Below, piece after piece: positions 55,433-63,870 of a stretch of DNA of 64,000 nt. The translations under genes and the position numbers were made by a program. Location: contig NZ_JAHXZR010000004.1 in the NCBI RefSeq assembly GCF_019740315.1, forward strand, positions 370,754-434,753, given 5' to 3'. Position 1 is the first letter of the stretch. The number at the start of each line of letters is the position of its first letter. Below the pieces are notes generated by a model. The model searched no databases. It had not been told where the DNA came from and worked only from the letters and a program-made list of their open reading frames with translations. This DNA is from Oceanobacter mangrovi. GTDB lineage: Bacteria > Pseudomonadota > Gammaproteobacteria > Pseudomonadales > Oceanobacteraceae.

Positions 55433-55730
55433 CCCCTCCAGAACGCTGTCTCATATACATAATGCAAGATATGCTGGCAGGCTCAAAGCGATCATGTATT
55501 ACATATAAACTCGTTCTTTTCGCCTAATGCTGTTCACTTAAGCGTTTGTAACCACAATGGTCGTCACCCTTAACTGTTCGGGCCGCGCAGGCTCAGGATC
55601 CAAAAGCCCTATGGATCCCGGATCTGCTTCGCGTCCGGGATGACGTGGATTTGTTAAATGAACAGCATGACGCTCTTTTCGTCTGCTTTTTCCTTGCGTT
55701 GACGGCCTCAAAAACAAACATCAACGCCTG
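55385..55730. other. Non-coding region right of the cassette array
   Basis: No gene. It contains a 142-bp stretch (55527-55668) bounded by a 15-bp inverted repeat: atgctgttcacttaa on the left and ttaaatgaacagcat on the right, one mismatch. Inside is the hairpin cccggatctgcttcgcgtccggg. It looks like a non-autonomous repeat element, MITE or REP-like. Copy number elsewhere is unknown. Confidence 0.45.
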
Positions 55731-56615
55731 TTAGAAATTCCCACCGGGTCTTGATAGCGGTTCTTCCTGCAGGTTGGCGAACTGTTCTCGTAGTTCCAGT
55801 ATGTGCTCGGCCCAATACCGTTCGGTGTTAAACCATGGGAAGGTCGATGGGAATGCAGGGTCGTTCCAGCGTCTGGCGATCCAGGCGGCGTAGTGCATCA
55901 TGCGCAGTGTTCTCAGTGGCTCAATGAGTACGAGTTCAGCTTCATCAAACTCATGAAACATTTCATAGCCTTCCAGCAGGGCTTCAAGCTGGGCTGTCTG
56001 ATCCTGGCGGTCGCCACTCAGCAGCATCCATAAATCCTGTACCGCTGGCCCCATACGACAATCGTCAAAGTCGACGAATACCGCGTGTTCATCACGCCAC
56101 AGAATATTGCCTGGATGGCAGTCGGCATGCAGGCGAATGGATGTGTAGCTGCATTGCTTGAAGAGGGCTTCGATTGTGGTCAGCAGGTCTCGCGTCAAGG
56201 TTTCATAGGCCTGGCGCAGGTTATCCGGGATATAGCCGCTGGACAGCAGAAACTCACGACTCTCAATACCATATGACTGGATATCAATAGCCGGACGGTG
56301 TTTGAAGCTGGAGGGTGCACCGATAGCATGCAGGCGGCCGAGTGAACGGCCCAATACTTCAATCGTATCCAGGTTATCCAGTTCGGGGGCATGTCCGCCA
56401 AAGCGCGGAAACAGTGCAAAGGTAAAGCCGTTAATCTGGTGGGTGGTTGATCCCTCTGGTGAGATCAGCGGGGCAACGATCGGCCACTCGGCCTCTTGCA
56501 GTTCGAGGCTGAAAGCATGTTCTTCAGCAATTTGTTCGTGGCTCCAGCGCTCGGGCCGGTAGAACTTGGCAATGATTGGCTGGGCGTCTTCGATACCGAT
56601 CTGAAATACCCGGTT
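55731..56615 (-). pseudogene. 5'-truncated srkA-like kinase gene
   Basis: The frame reads from NRVFQIGIEDAQPIIAKFYR at 56615 to a stop at 55731, about 295 residues. It aligns with the complete copy at 56798 from its residue 37 onward, including HADCHPGNILWRDEHAVFVD. The first 36 residues and the start codon are missing, replaced at 56616 by an AT-rich segment. The first in-frame Met is at 56354 (LGRSLGRLHAIGAPSSFKH follows). Any product from there would lack the nucleotide-binding lobe. Confidence 0.8.
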
Positions 56616-56797
56616 TAGGTGGTACCCTTAAATTGATATTTATGTACATTTTTAAAATAACTTTTAATATCAGATAGTTACATGGAACTTTTGGGATTGA
56701 TATGTACATTTGGTTTTTGGCAGAATTTATGTACAAAAAAGCCGAAAATGTACATCTTTTCGGCTTCTTTTTTATCAAATGTACACAAGCGGAAGTG
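56616..56797. other. AT-rich spacer with five TGTACA sites
   Basis: TGTACA occurs at 56643, 56703, 56730, 56749 and 56780, several in the form ATGTACAT or AATGTACA. The stem aaaagccgaaaa with ttttcggctt (about 56737-56770) contains one of them. It separates the truncated and intact srkA-like genes, and the truncation point is at its left end. Confidence 0.6.
56735..56773 (-). terminator. Rho-independent terminator after srkA
   Basis: Stem aaaaaagccgaaaa with tcttttcggcttctttttt, loop including tgtaca, downstream of the minus-strand srkA stop (56798). The minus-strand transcript ends in a U run. Confidence 0.7.
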
Positions 56798-57790
56798 TCA
56801 GAAATTTCCGTTTGGTCGGGTAAGTGGATCTTCCTGCAGGTTGGCGAACTGTTCTCGCAACTCCAGGATGTGTTCGGCCCAATATCTTTCTGTGTTGAAC
56901 CACTGGAAGGTTGCAGGGAATGCAGGGTCGTTCCAGCGTCGGGCGATCCAGGCTGCGTAGTGCATCATCCTGAGTGTCCGTAGTGGTTCGATCAGCACCA
57001 GTTCGGATTCATCGAATTCATGAAACATTTCATAGCCTTCCAGAAGAGCTTCGAGCTGATCGCTTTGGTCCTGACGATCTCCACTCAGCAGCATCCACAG
57101 GTCTTGTACGGCAGGCCCCATTCGGCAGTCATCGAAGTCGACGAATACGGCGCGCTCGTCCCGCCACAGAATATTCCCCGGGTGGCAGTCGGCATGAAGG
57201 CGAATGGGCTTATAGGTACATTGTTTGAAACGTGCTTCGATCGCGACCAGAAGATCTCGTGTCAGCGTGTCATAGGCTTCTCGCATGTTGTCGGGGATGT
57301 ACCCACTGGACAGCAGGAATTCACGACTGTCGACACCATAAGACTGAATATCAATTGCTGGCCGGTGCTTGAAAGTAGAGGATGCGCCAATTGCGTGAAG
57401 GCGGCCGAGCGAACGACCCAGTAATTCGATGGTATCCAGATTATCCAGCTCTGGTGCATGTCCGCCAAACCGAGGGAACAATGCAAACGTGAAGTTGTTG
57501 ATCTTATGAGTGGTGGCCCCATCCGGGGACTGCATAGGCGCAACAATTGGCCATTCTGCAGCTTCCAGCTCCAGGCTAAAGGCATGCTCTTCGGCTATTT
57601 GCTCATGGCTCCAGCGCTCTGGACGGTAGAACTTGGCAATGATCGGCGGGGCATCTTCGATACCTATTTGGAACACCCGGTTCTCATACGAGTTAAGTAC
57701 CGTAAGGCGACCATCGCAGAGGTAACCCTGAGCCTCAATCGCATCAAGAATAAGGTCTGGAGTTAATTCGCTATAAGGATGTTGTGACAT
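56798..57790 (-). CDS. srkA: Stress-response serine/threonine kinase SrkA (YihE type)
   Basis: 330 residues, close to E. coli SrkA (328). The kinase-like fold carries RLHADCHPGNILWRDERAVF and VDFDDCRMGPAVQDLWMLLS, the catalytic and Mg-binding loops of the APH superfamily. SrkA phosphorylates serine/threonine and counters Mazf-dependent death in E. coli stress. The neighbouring truncated copy has nearly the same protein but many silent differences, suggesting acquisition from a related strain rather than recent duplication. Confidence 0.92.
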   Translation of the reverse strand: MSQHPYSELTPDLILDAIEAQGYLCDGRLTVLNSYENRVFQIGIEDAPPIIAKFYRPERWSHEQIAEEHAFSLELEAAEWPIVAPMQSPDGATTHKINNFTFALFPRFGGHAPELDNLDTIELLGRSLGRLHAIGASSTFKHRPAIDIQSYGVDSREFLLSSGYIPDNMREAYDTLTRDLLVAIEARFKQCTYKPIRLHADCHPGNILWRDERAVFVDFDDCRMGPAVQDLWMLLSGDRQDQSDQLEALLEGYEMFHEFDESELVLIEPLRTLRMMHYAAWIARRWNDPAFPATFQWFNTERYWAEHILELREQFANLQEDPLTRPNGNF

Positions 57791-58079
57791 TGCAGAGACG
57801 CTTGGTGAAGTTGGCCTTCAGTATACCGAACCGCTATTTGTCACGGGAGGTGTCACTTACTGGCTCAATCAAAAGGAGGCAGCGAATTAATTATTCTTCA
57901 TACATGGCTGTAGCTCGGCTCAGACAACTTTGTTTTTCAGAATCTGGAATCTTTAAAATTCAGCCAAGGCGGCTCCTCCAATAGCATCCTATCCTCGAAA
58001 ACACGTGGACTAATTTTTGTTTTTATGTTAAAAAATAGTCCATTGTTTTTTAACTTATTCCCAGATAAGTCGGTGCTTT
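57791..58079. other. AT-rich intergenic region before the IetAS-like operon
   Basis: No gene. Sequence becomes strongly AT-rich toward 58000-58070 with ttaaaaaatagtcc and tttttaactta stretches, a likely promoter region for the plus-strand operon. Several A/T runs, no clear operator. Confidence 0.4.
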
Positions 58080-59243
58080 TTGATGTCCTTGGATGAATTC
58101 GGAAAAATAAAATTTGATTTAGTCCAGGTTTCTCGTCTCGCTCTTAGCGAGAAATCTGATGACTTACGTCTCTTTATAGCCAAGCTGGTACGTCAGTACC
58201 GAAGCTCTGATCCAGATTTGTCAAAAGAGTTATCGGATTTCTTAAAAGCTAATCCGCCAAAGTCAAAAACAACCACGATGAGACGTACGGTTTTTGATCA
58301 GGAGGTATTGGGGGGAGATGTGCCTGTTGATGACGATTCACAGATGGCGTTACTGAAAAGATACGAGGATGAGTCTCATGAATCGAAACCTATTCTTGCC
58401 CCAGGCATAGAAACAACCTTGAATTTGCTCATCAAGGAGCGTGAGCAAAAAGAAGCTTTGGCTGAGCGTGGTCTCGATCCATCTAAATCTGCGGTATTTG
58501 TCGGGCCTCCGGGTGTCGGCAAAACAATGACTGCGCGCTGGATTGCAGCACAACTAGGTGTTCCTCTATTTGTCCTTGATCTATCTGCTGTCATGAGTAG
58601 TTTGCTTGGGCGTAGTGGCGCAAATTTGCGTAGTGCTCTCGATTTTGCAAAGCGCTCCCCTTGTGTTCTTTTGCTTGATGAGATCGATGCTATTGCTAAG
58701 CGGCGTAGTGATGACAGCGATATTGGGGAATTAAAACGTTTGGTCACGGTTATTCTCCAGGAAGTCGACGAATGGCCAGCATCAGGGCTTCTGCTCGCTG
58801 CTACCAATCACCCAGAGCTCATAGATCCTGCTCTGTGGAGGCGTTTTGACTTGATTGTTGAATTTGGTGTACCTGCTGATGAAGCTTTAAGCTCTGCTAT
58901 TAGTAGATTTTTTGGCCCAGATATTGATCAATTTTCTGGTTGGGTAAAGGTTCTTGCTCTTTTAATGAAAGGAGAGTCCTTCAGTGATATCGAAAGATTG
59001 ATTCGGCGTCTAAGAAGAAATTTTATTGTTGGTGGAATCAGTACTGAAAGTTTAATATCGGACCTTTTAAGGTCTAAATGTGAGCTGCTTGATCGTCAAG
59101 GGCAGATAGAGTTTGCCGTTTTGTTAGATACCTGCACAGAGTTGTCTCAGAGGCGTGTGAGCGAACTAACAGGCGTCAGTCGAGATACTATTCGAAAATA
59201 CCGACCGAGTGATCGGTCTCCAGGGACAGGTAAGGATACATGA
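58080..59243 (+). CDS. AAA+ ATPase, IetA-like
   Basis: 387 residues. An N-terminal helical region of about 100 residues precedes a complete AAA+ core: Walker A GPPGVGKT (142-149), Walker B CVLLLDEIDAI (Asp200, Glu201), sensor-1 Asn243 in AATNHPE, and an Arg pair in DPALWRRFD. The C-terminus holds a helix-turn-helix-like stretch (RRVSELTGVSRDTIRKY, about 358-374). A 4-bp overlap with the protease gene shows coupling. Gene order and domains match IetA of the IetAS system (known anti-phage/plasmid-incompatibility module). The ATPase presumably senses or activates, and the protease acts. Confidence 0.85.
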   Translation: MMSLDEFGKIKFDLVQVSRLALSEKSDDLRLFIAKLVRQYRSSDPDLSKELSDFLKANPPKSKTTTMRRTVFDQEVLGGDVPVDDDSQMALLKRYEDESHESKPILAPGIETTLNLLIKEREQKEALAERGLDPSKSAVFVGPPGVGKTMTARWIAAQLGVPLFVLDLSAVMSSLLGRSGANLRSALDFAKRSPCVLLLDEIDAIAKRRSDDSDIGELKRLVTVILQEVDEWPASGLLLAATNHPELIDPALWRRFDLIVEFGVPADEALSSAISRFFGPDIDQFSGWVKVLALLMKGESFSDIERLIRRLRRNFIVGGISTESLISDLLRSKCELLDRQGQIEFAVLLDTCTELSQRRVSELTGVSRDTIRKYRPSDRSPGTGKDT

Positions 59244-61456
59244 ATCAGACTAATTTTCTTATAGGTCGGGGGGAGCTGCTAACCCACGAGATAAAGGGCC
59301 CTAAAAGAAATCCTGCCAGTGCTGAGGTCTATACTCTAGAGCAAACGCAGCAACGTCTGAGTCGTCAGGTTTCTGACACCGTTAGCTTTTTAGATACTCT
59401 GCCGCAAGATGCTTGTCCTCATGATTTCGCGGTAGCTCGTTTTGTTCTAAATCCTAGTTACATAGCCCGATCGTATTTCCCCACGAATTTGTTTCGAGCT
59501 ATAGGTTTGCAATCGGTGGGCAGTCGGCAAGTTACAATTCTTCCTGAAAAGTGGAAGCGAAAGGGTCAGCCGCAGGATTGTTCGACTACAGAAATTTTTG
59601 TCGCTGGTAAGAGAAAAGCTTTTCGCTCTCTAGGTGATTGGATGTTTCAAGTAGATTCAGACTCGGATGAGGCATTGGATCTACGTAGGGTTGAAGAGAT
59701 AGGAGCTTTTGAGCCATCTGAACGCATTCTTGATAGGGGGAGAGAGAATGATCGGTATTACGAAGTTGGTGTTCATTTGCTCGCAGACGAAGATAGTAGC
59801 TTCATTACTGGCGAATTTTCGAAATTTGCGGAGAAGCTCGGAGCTAAGGTACATGAAGGTCTGAGTTTCCAAGCAGGCACTCTATGGTTTGTTCCTGTAG
59901 AGGGCAGTCAAGATCAGGTGCTCGGGTTGTCGAAGTTTGTTTTTGTCCGAGTGATTCGACCTGTTCCAAAACTGAGGGGCTTATTGCCACATGTTCGGAG
60001 AAATGGCCCTATCATAGAGTGTGATTTGCCCTCGCAAGATCCGCTGTCATCTGAGCCGCGGGTCGCAATTCTCGATGGTGGCTTACCTGACAGTAATCCC
60101 ATTGGTAGATGGGTGAGGAACTATCATGTGATGGATTCCAGCGCATTAGATGATGTAGAGGGTCCTGATCATGGCTTAGCGGCAACTTCTGCATTTTTAT
60201 TTGGGGCAATTCAACCAGAAGAAATTGCCCCTAGGCCATATTCTTATGTGGACCATGTAAGAGTATTGGATAATGGGTTTAACGATGAAGACCCGCTTTT
60301 GTTATATAGAACCCTTGGCCACATAGAGGAAGTACTACTATCTCGTCAATATGAATTCATCAATCTCAGTCTTGGGCCTGATATCCCCATTGAGGATACA
60401 GAGGTTCATACATGGACTTCTGTAATTGATGATTTGTTAAGTGATGGAGATACATTTATGACCGTTGCTGTTGGGAATAATGGTTCGCGTGACGATGTGC
60501 TTCGATATGATCGAGTTCAGGTGCCGTCGGATTCTGTAAATGCGATAGCTGTTGGGGCAGCTACTAACACTGGAAAAAACTGGAAAAGAGCTAGTTACAG
60601 TGCAAGGGGGCCTGGCCGAAGCCCTGGGTTTATTAAACCCGACCTCATGGCGTTTGGCGGATCAAGCAGGGAGTATTTTCACGTTCTTGTGGCGGCACCT
60701 CGACCGGAGCTAGTGCCTATTCAAGGAACAAGTTTTGCCGCGCCGAGTATTCTTCGAAGTGCTGTTGGTATTCGGGCCGTGCTTGGCTCAGGACTATCTC
60801 CACTTGCAATTAAGGCACTGCTTATTCACGCTGCGGATGACAATGATCAGGAAACCGTAGATGTTGGCTGGGGTAAAGTTCCGGAAGATCTGATGGAGAT
60901 AATTTCTTGTCCTGATGGTGTCGCGAGAATCGTTTACCAAGGGGAGTTGAAACCAGGTAAATACTTGCGTGCGGCTCTGCCTTTACCTGATGGTGGCTTG
61001 ACCGGCAATGTAACTGTGAAGGCAACTTTCACCTTCGCATGTAATACGGATCCGCAAGACTCTGCTTCTTATACGCGGGCTGGGCTAGAAATAACATTTA
61101 GGCCCAACGAGAAGAAGTTGAAGGATGGAAAAGCAAATGCTAATTCGAAGTCATTTTTTAGGAGAAAGAAGTTTGCCGCAGAAGCGGAGCTTCGGTCGGA
61201 CATGGGAAAATGGGAGACTTCTCTGCATGATACGGTTAGGATGAGAGGATCTAGCCTCGATAAGCCAGTTTTTGATATCCATTATAATGCTCGTGAAAGT
61301 GGCGGGGCAGCTAGTAGTGCTCAGAAAATAAAATATGCATTAATTATTACCGTTGAAGCTCCTAAGCATCCAGATGTTTATTCGGATATTCTAAAGTCTT
61401 ATTCTAAGTTGCTTACTCCAATTCAGCCACAGGTATCAGTTCCGATTCGTGTTTGA
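59240..61456 (+). CDS. Subtilisin-like serine protease, IetS-like
   Basis: 738 residues. No signal peptide, so it is cytoplasmic. The N-terminal about 270 residues have no known domain. The S8 catalytic triad is present: Asp279 in VAILDGG, His311 in PDHGLAATS (the usual HGTHVAG is altered after His-Gly), oxyanion Asn413 and Ser498 in IQGTSFAAPS. A C-terminal beta-rich region of about 200 residues follows. Its overlap with the AAA+ gene and large size fit IetS. It probably cuts a host or invader protein when triggered. No prodomain of I9 type is evident. Confidence 0.85.
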   Translation: MNQTNFLIGRGELLTHEIKGPKRNPASAEVYTLEQTQQRLSRQVSDTVSFLDTLPQDACPHDFAVARFVLNPSYIARSYFPTNLFRAIGLQSVGSRQVTILPEKWKRKGQPQDCSTTEIFVAGKRKAFRSLGDWMFQVDSDSDEALDLRRVEEIGAFEPSERILDRGRENDRYYEVGVHLLADEDSSFITGEFSKFAEKLGAKVHEGLSFQAGTLWFVPVEGSQDQVLGLSKFVFVRVIRPVPKLRGLLPHVRRNGPIIECDLPSQDPLSSEPRVAILDGGLPDSNPIGRWVRNYHVMDSSALDDVEGPDHGLAATSAFLFGAIQPEEIAPRPYSYVDHVRVLDNGFNDEDPLLLYRTLGHIEEVLLSRQYEFINLSLGPDIPIEDTEVHTWTSVIDDLLSDGDTFMTVAVGNNGSRDDVLRYDRVQVPSDSVNAIAVGAATNTGKNWKRASYSARGPGRSPGFIKPDLMAFGGSSREYFHVLVAAPRPELVPIQGTSFAAPSILRSAVGIRAVLGSGLSPLAIKALLIHAADDNDQETVDVGWGKVPEDLMEIISCPDGVARIVYQGELKPGKYLRAALPLPDGGLTGNVTVKATFTFACNTDPQDSASYTRAGLEITFRPNEKKLKDGKANANSKSFFRRKKFAAEAELRSDMGKWETSLHDTVRMRGSSLDKPVFDIHYNARESGGAASSAQKIKYALIITVEAPKHPDVYSDILKSYSKLLTPIQPQVSVPIRV

Positions 61457-61590
61457 CGTTCTAATATTTATTTTTTTATTGTGCCACTCGGGAAATTTAT
61501 TTGTTTGGCATTAACGAGTTTATCAACTATTGATGCGTGTCTCTAATAGAGCAAGCTGGCTGGAGCAATGAAGATTAGGAGGGTGTTACA
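61457..61590 (+). promoter_or_regulatory. Spacer and leader between the two protease genes
   Basis: 134 bp, AT-rich at the left (attttttattgtg), with a strong ribosome site aggaggg close to the ATG at 61591. Could hold an internal promoter, so the third gene may be expressed with or without the first two. Confidence 0.4.
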
Positions 61591-62766
61591 ATGGAGCAGT
61601 ATGTGGTCTTACGCGAAGCTTCAGAAAAAACTTCAAGTAAGGTAACAAGATCAGTAGCCAGTGCAACTTTGGGTTTGGGATGTAATCAAGCCAGTGCAAA
61701 AATTGAAGTTGAAAATGTTCCAAATTATGCGGTTCGTGATCTTCTCAGTGATCCCGATGTTAAATCGGCAACCCCTGTTATGGCAATCAGTCTGATAGCA
61801 CCACTTAGCAGAGTCACGAAGCACAATGGAGATGCATGGGGGGTTAAGGCTATTGGGGCTGATACTTCTTCCTATACTGGTGATGGCGTAACAGTGGCTG
61901 TGTTGGATACTGGTATTGATAAAACACATCCTGCGTTTGCTGGTATGTCTCTAAATATAAAAGACTTCTCTGGGGATGGTGAGCAGGATGCCAATGGTCA
62001 CGGTACTCACTGTGCAGGAACGATTTTTGGCAGGGATGTTCAAGGGATAAGAGTTGGAGTGGCCCGTGGTATTAGGAGTGCTCTTATTGGAAAAGTCCTA
62101 AAAGATGATGGAAGTGGAACATCTGAAATGATTTATCAAGCGTTACACTGGGCTTTAATGGGTGGCGCAAACGTAATATCAATGTCATTAGGGTTGGATT
62201 TTCCAGGAGAAGTTAATAAAAAAGTGAAGGCTGGCTGGCCTGTCGATCTTGCTACATCACAAACCCTCGAAGCATATAGGGGAAACCTTCGAATGTTTGA
62301 TGCATTGATGGGAGTTTTTAAAGCTCAAAATGCTTTTGGTACTTCACCTGTCGTTGTATCTGCGGCTGGTAATGAAAGCCGAAGAAATATCAATGCATCA
62401 TACAAAATCGCCACATCAGTACCGGGGGCTGCTGACGAAGTTATCTCTGTTGCTGCTGCATATCAGTCTCGCGGAATATATGGCATCGCTGATTTTTCTA
62501 ACAGTAATGCCAAAATATCTGCCCCAGGGGTTGATGTATTATCTGCTTGGCCAGGAGGAGAGTTGAGATCGCTAGATGGTACGAGTATGGCTTGTCCCCA
62601 TGTTGCTGGTGCTGCAGCCCTGTGGTGGGAATATGCGCGTAAAATGAATAAGCCGTCTATCTCGACCGAGGTAACTTCTCAGTTGTTTGCTACTGCGCGC
62701 CAGTCGTTTGAATCTAGATTTGACTCTGGTGACTTTGGTTGCGGAATTGTCACTACTCCCCAATAA
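61591..62766 (+). CDS. Second subtilisin-like serine protease
   Basis: 391 residues, a compact S8 protease without a signal peptide. Residues 1-70 form a propeptide-like region (MEQYVVLREASEKTSSKVTR, then DLLSDPDVKSATPVMAISLI, resembling the I9 inhibitor fold). The triad is complete and canonical: Asp106 in AVLDTGID, His137 in NGHGTHCAGT, Asn261 in SAAGNES, Ser332 in DGTSMACPHVAG. Unlike IetS, the motifs are those of secreted subtilases, so it may self-process. It is a second protease in the same cluster and not a usual part of IetAS. Its target is unknown. Confidence 0.85.
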   Translation: MEQYVVLREASEKTSSKVTRSVASATLGLGCNQASAKIEVENVPNYAVRDLLSDPDVKSATPVMAISLIAPLSRVTKHNGDAWGVKAIGADTSSYTGDGVTVAVLDTGIDKTHPAFAGMSLNIKDFSGDGEQDANGHGTHCAGTIFGRDVQGIRVGVARGIRSALIGKVLKDDGSGTSEMIYQALHWALMGGANVISMSLGLDFPGEVNKKVKAGWPVDLATSQTLEAYRGNLRMFDALMGVFKAQNAFGTSPVVVSAAGNESRRNINASYKIATSVPGAADEVISVAAAYQSRGIYGIADFSNSNAKISAPGVDVLSAWPGGELRSLDGTSMACPHVAGAAALWWEYARKMNKPSISTEVTSQLFATARQSFESRFDSGDFGCGIVTTPQ

Positions 62767-63068
62767 ATGAGGGTTAAAATTAGTGATGAACTTTATAAAA
62801 ATGCTTTCGTAGAAGCTTGCAAAAGGTTGTTTTGATCTAGCTTTCTACATTGCATTGCGAATTTAAGAAATTGCAAAACCAACGATTGGGCTAACGAAAC
62901 CATGAGTAACCTGCTGGATTCGCTGCTTCGGGTGATGCGGTCTGTACGAAAGCCTATGAAATCTTGGCCAGTCTGCCTGCGTTGGATATCGACTGAGCGA
63001 TGACATGGCAGGCTCTTTGTTTCTGTAGTCTGCTGTCGTTTGGAAGGCTGATGATTTACCGAAAGGAG
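62767..63068. other. Intergenic region with a possible coding remnant
   Basis: No intact gene. In one frame (62910-62996) the end reads PAGFAASGDAVCTKAYEILA to a stop, which looks like the tail of a lost gene; another frame from ATG 62901 gives a different short peptide. Otherwise nothing seen. Confidence 0.3.
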
Positions 63069-63302
63069 TCAGTCTTCGCTTTTGATTTCTGCTAGTGCAG
63101 GCAGCAAGGATGCTGCCTCGCATCCTAAAGTGCGTGAGATTACGTACAACTTCTCTACGGTGATGTTCACTTCGCCGCGTTCAATACGCCCCATGTAACT
63201 GCGGTCAACGCCGCATTCCAATGCAAGCCCATCCTGAGAAATGCCCAGTTCTTTCCGTTTGGCTCGGATGTTGGCTCCTAATGCTTTGGCGAGAATCTTC
63301 AT
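63069..63302 (-). CDS. XRE-family transcriptional regulator
   Basis: 77 residues, a single helix-turn-helix of the Cro/C1 type: LGANIRAKRKELGISQDGLA, LECGVDRSYMGRIERGEVN and ITVEKLYVISRTLGCEAASL. It has no other domain. It is divergent from the plus-strand gene at 63391 with 88 bp between, so it likely regulates itself and that gene. Such small regulators are common in phage, plasmid and defence islands. Confidence 0.9.
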   Translation of the reverse strand: MKILAKALGANIRAKRKELGISQDGLALECGVDRSYMGRIERGEVNITVEKLYVISRTLGCEAASLLPALAEIKSED

Positions 63303-63390
63303 TGCTACTCCAGTGTGAGAGCAGCAATGTTTCGTTTTGCGGCATTTATAACCACGGATTATAATCCGCGTTTTTCAGAGCAGTCAGAGA

Positions 63391-63870
63391 ATGAAATCTT
63401 CCTCCGTTGCCCTTGATCGGGTTATTTATCGCATTCTCATGGAAGAGGAAGTAGGCGCGTTCACCATCATGGAGCTGCGCGACAGGTATCTAGAACAGGT
63501 TGACCCACGGGACGTTTCGCTACCCAAGTTGCGGGTTTATATCTACGACCACATCCGCCGGATGGTTAACTGTGGATGGGTAAGGTACCACGAAGAAAAG
63601 AAGACCCGAGGGCAGCGATTCGTGCTGCTTTCCAAGCCTCAGAAGCTGAAGGTCAAGCTCACCCCACCGGCTCGTGGCATGCAAGAACGTGACCTCGAAA
63701 AGGCTCAGCCTTCGGTTACGGAGATTGCTACGGATGCCCCTGTCGCTACCTCTGCTCATACGGAGCGTGGTCAAGCCGACGTTGATCAGGTGCTGCAGGC
63801 ACTCAAACAAGCGCAACTGGATTTCCTGTCCTCCTACGGTGAAGCGGAAGAGTATGTTCTGGTTGAATAA
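63391..63870 (+). CDS. Unrecognised 159-residue protein, apparently truncated by an IS
   Basis: The N-terminal 85 residues resemble a winged-helix module (VALDRVIYRILMEEEVGAFT, YIYDHIRRMVNCGWVRYHEE) with a basic wing KTRGQRFVLLSKP. A linker and a helical tail (VDQVLQALKQAQLDFLSSYG) follow. The stop TAA lies in TGAATAA (63864-63870), the start of an IS3-like end, so the original C-terminus may be lost. It is divergent from the XRE gene, which suggests a regulatory pair. Function unknown. Confidence 0.6.
   Translation: MKSSSVALDRVIYRILMEEEVGAFTIMELRDRYLEQVDPRDVSLPKLRVYIYDHIRRMVNCGWVRYHEEKKTRGQRFVLLSKPQKLKVKLTPPARGMQERDLEKAQPSVTEIATDAPVATSAHTERGQADVDQVLQALKQAQLDFLSSYGEAEEYVLVE

Noticed and set aside
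63069..63870. Toxin-antitoxin pair
   Set aside because: The XRE and the 63391 gene are divergent with 88 bp between and not overlapping. Neither resembles a known toxin. A regulatory pair is more likely.
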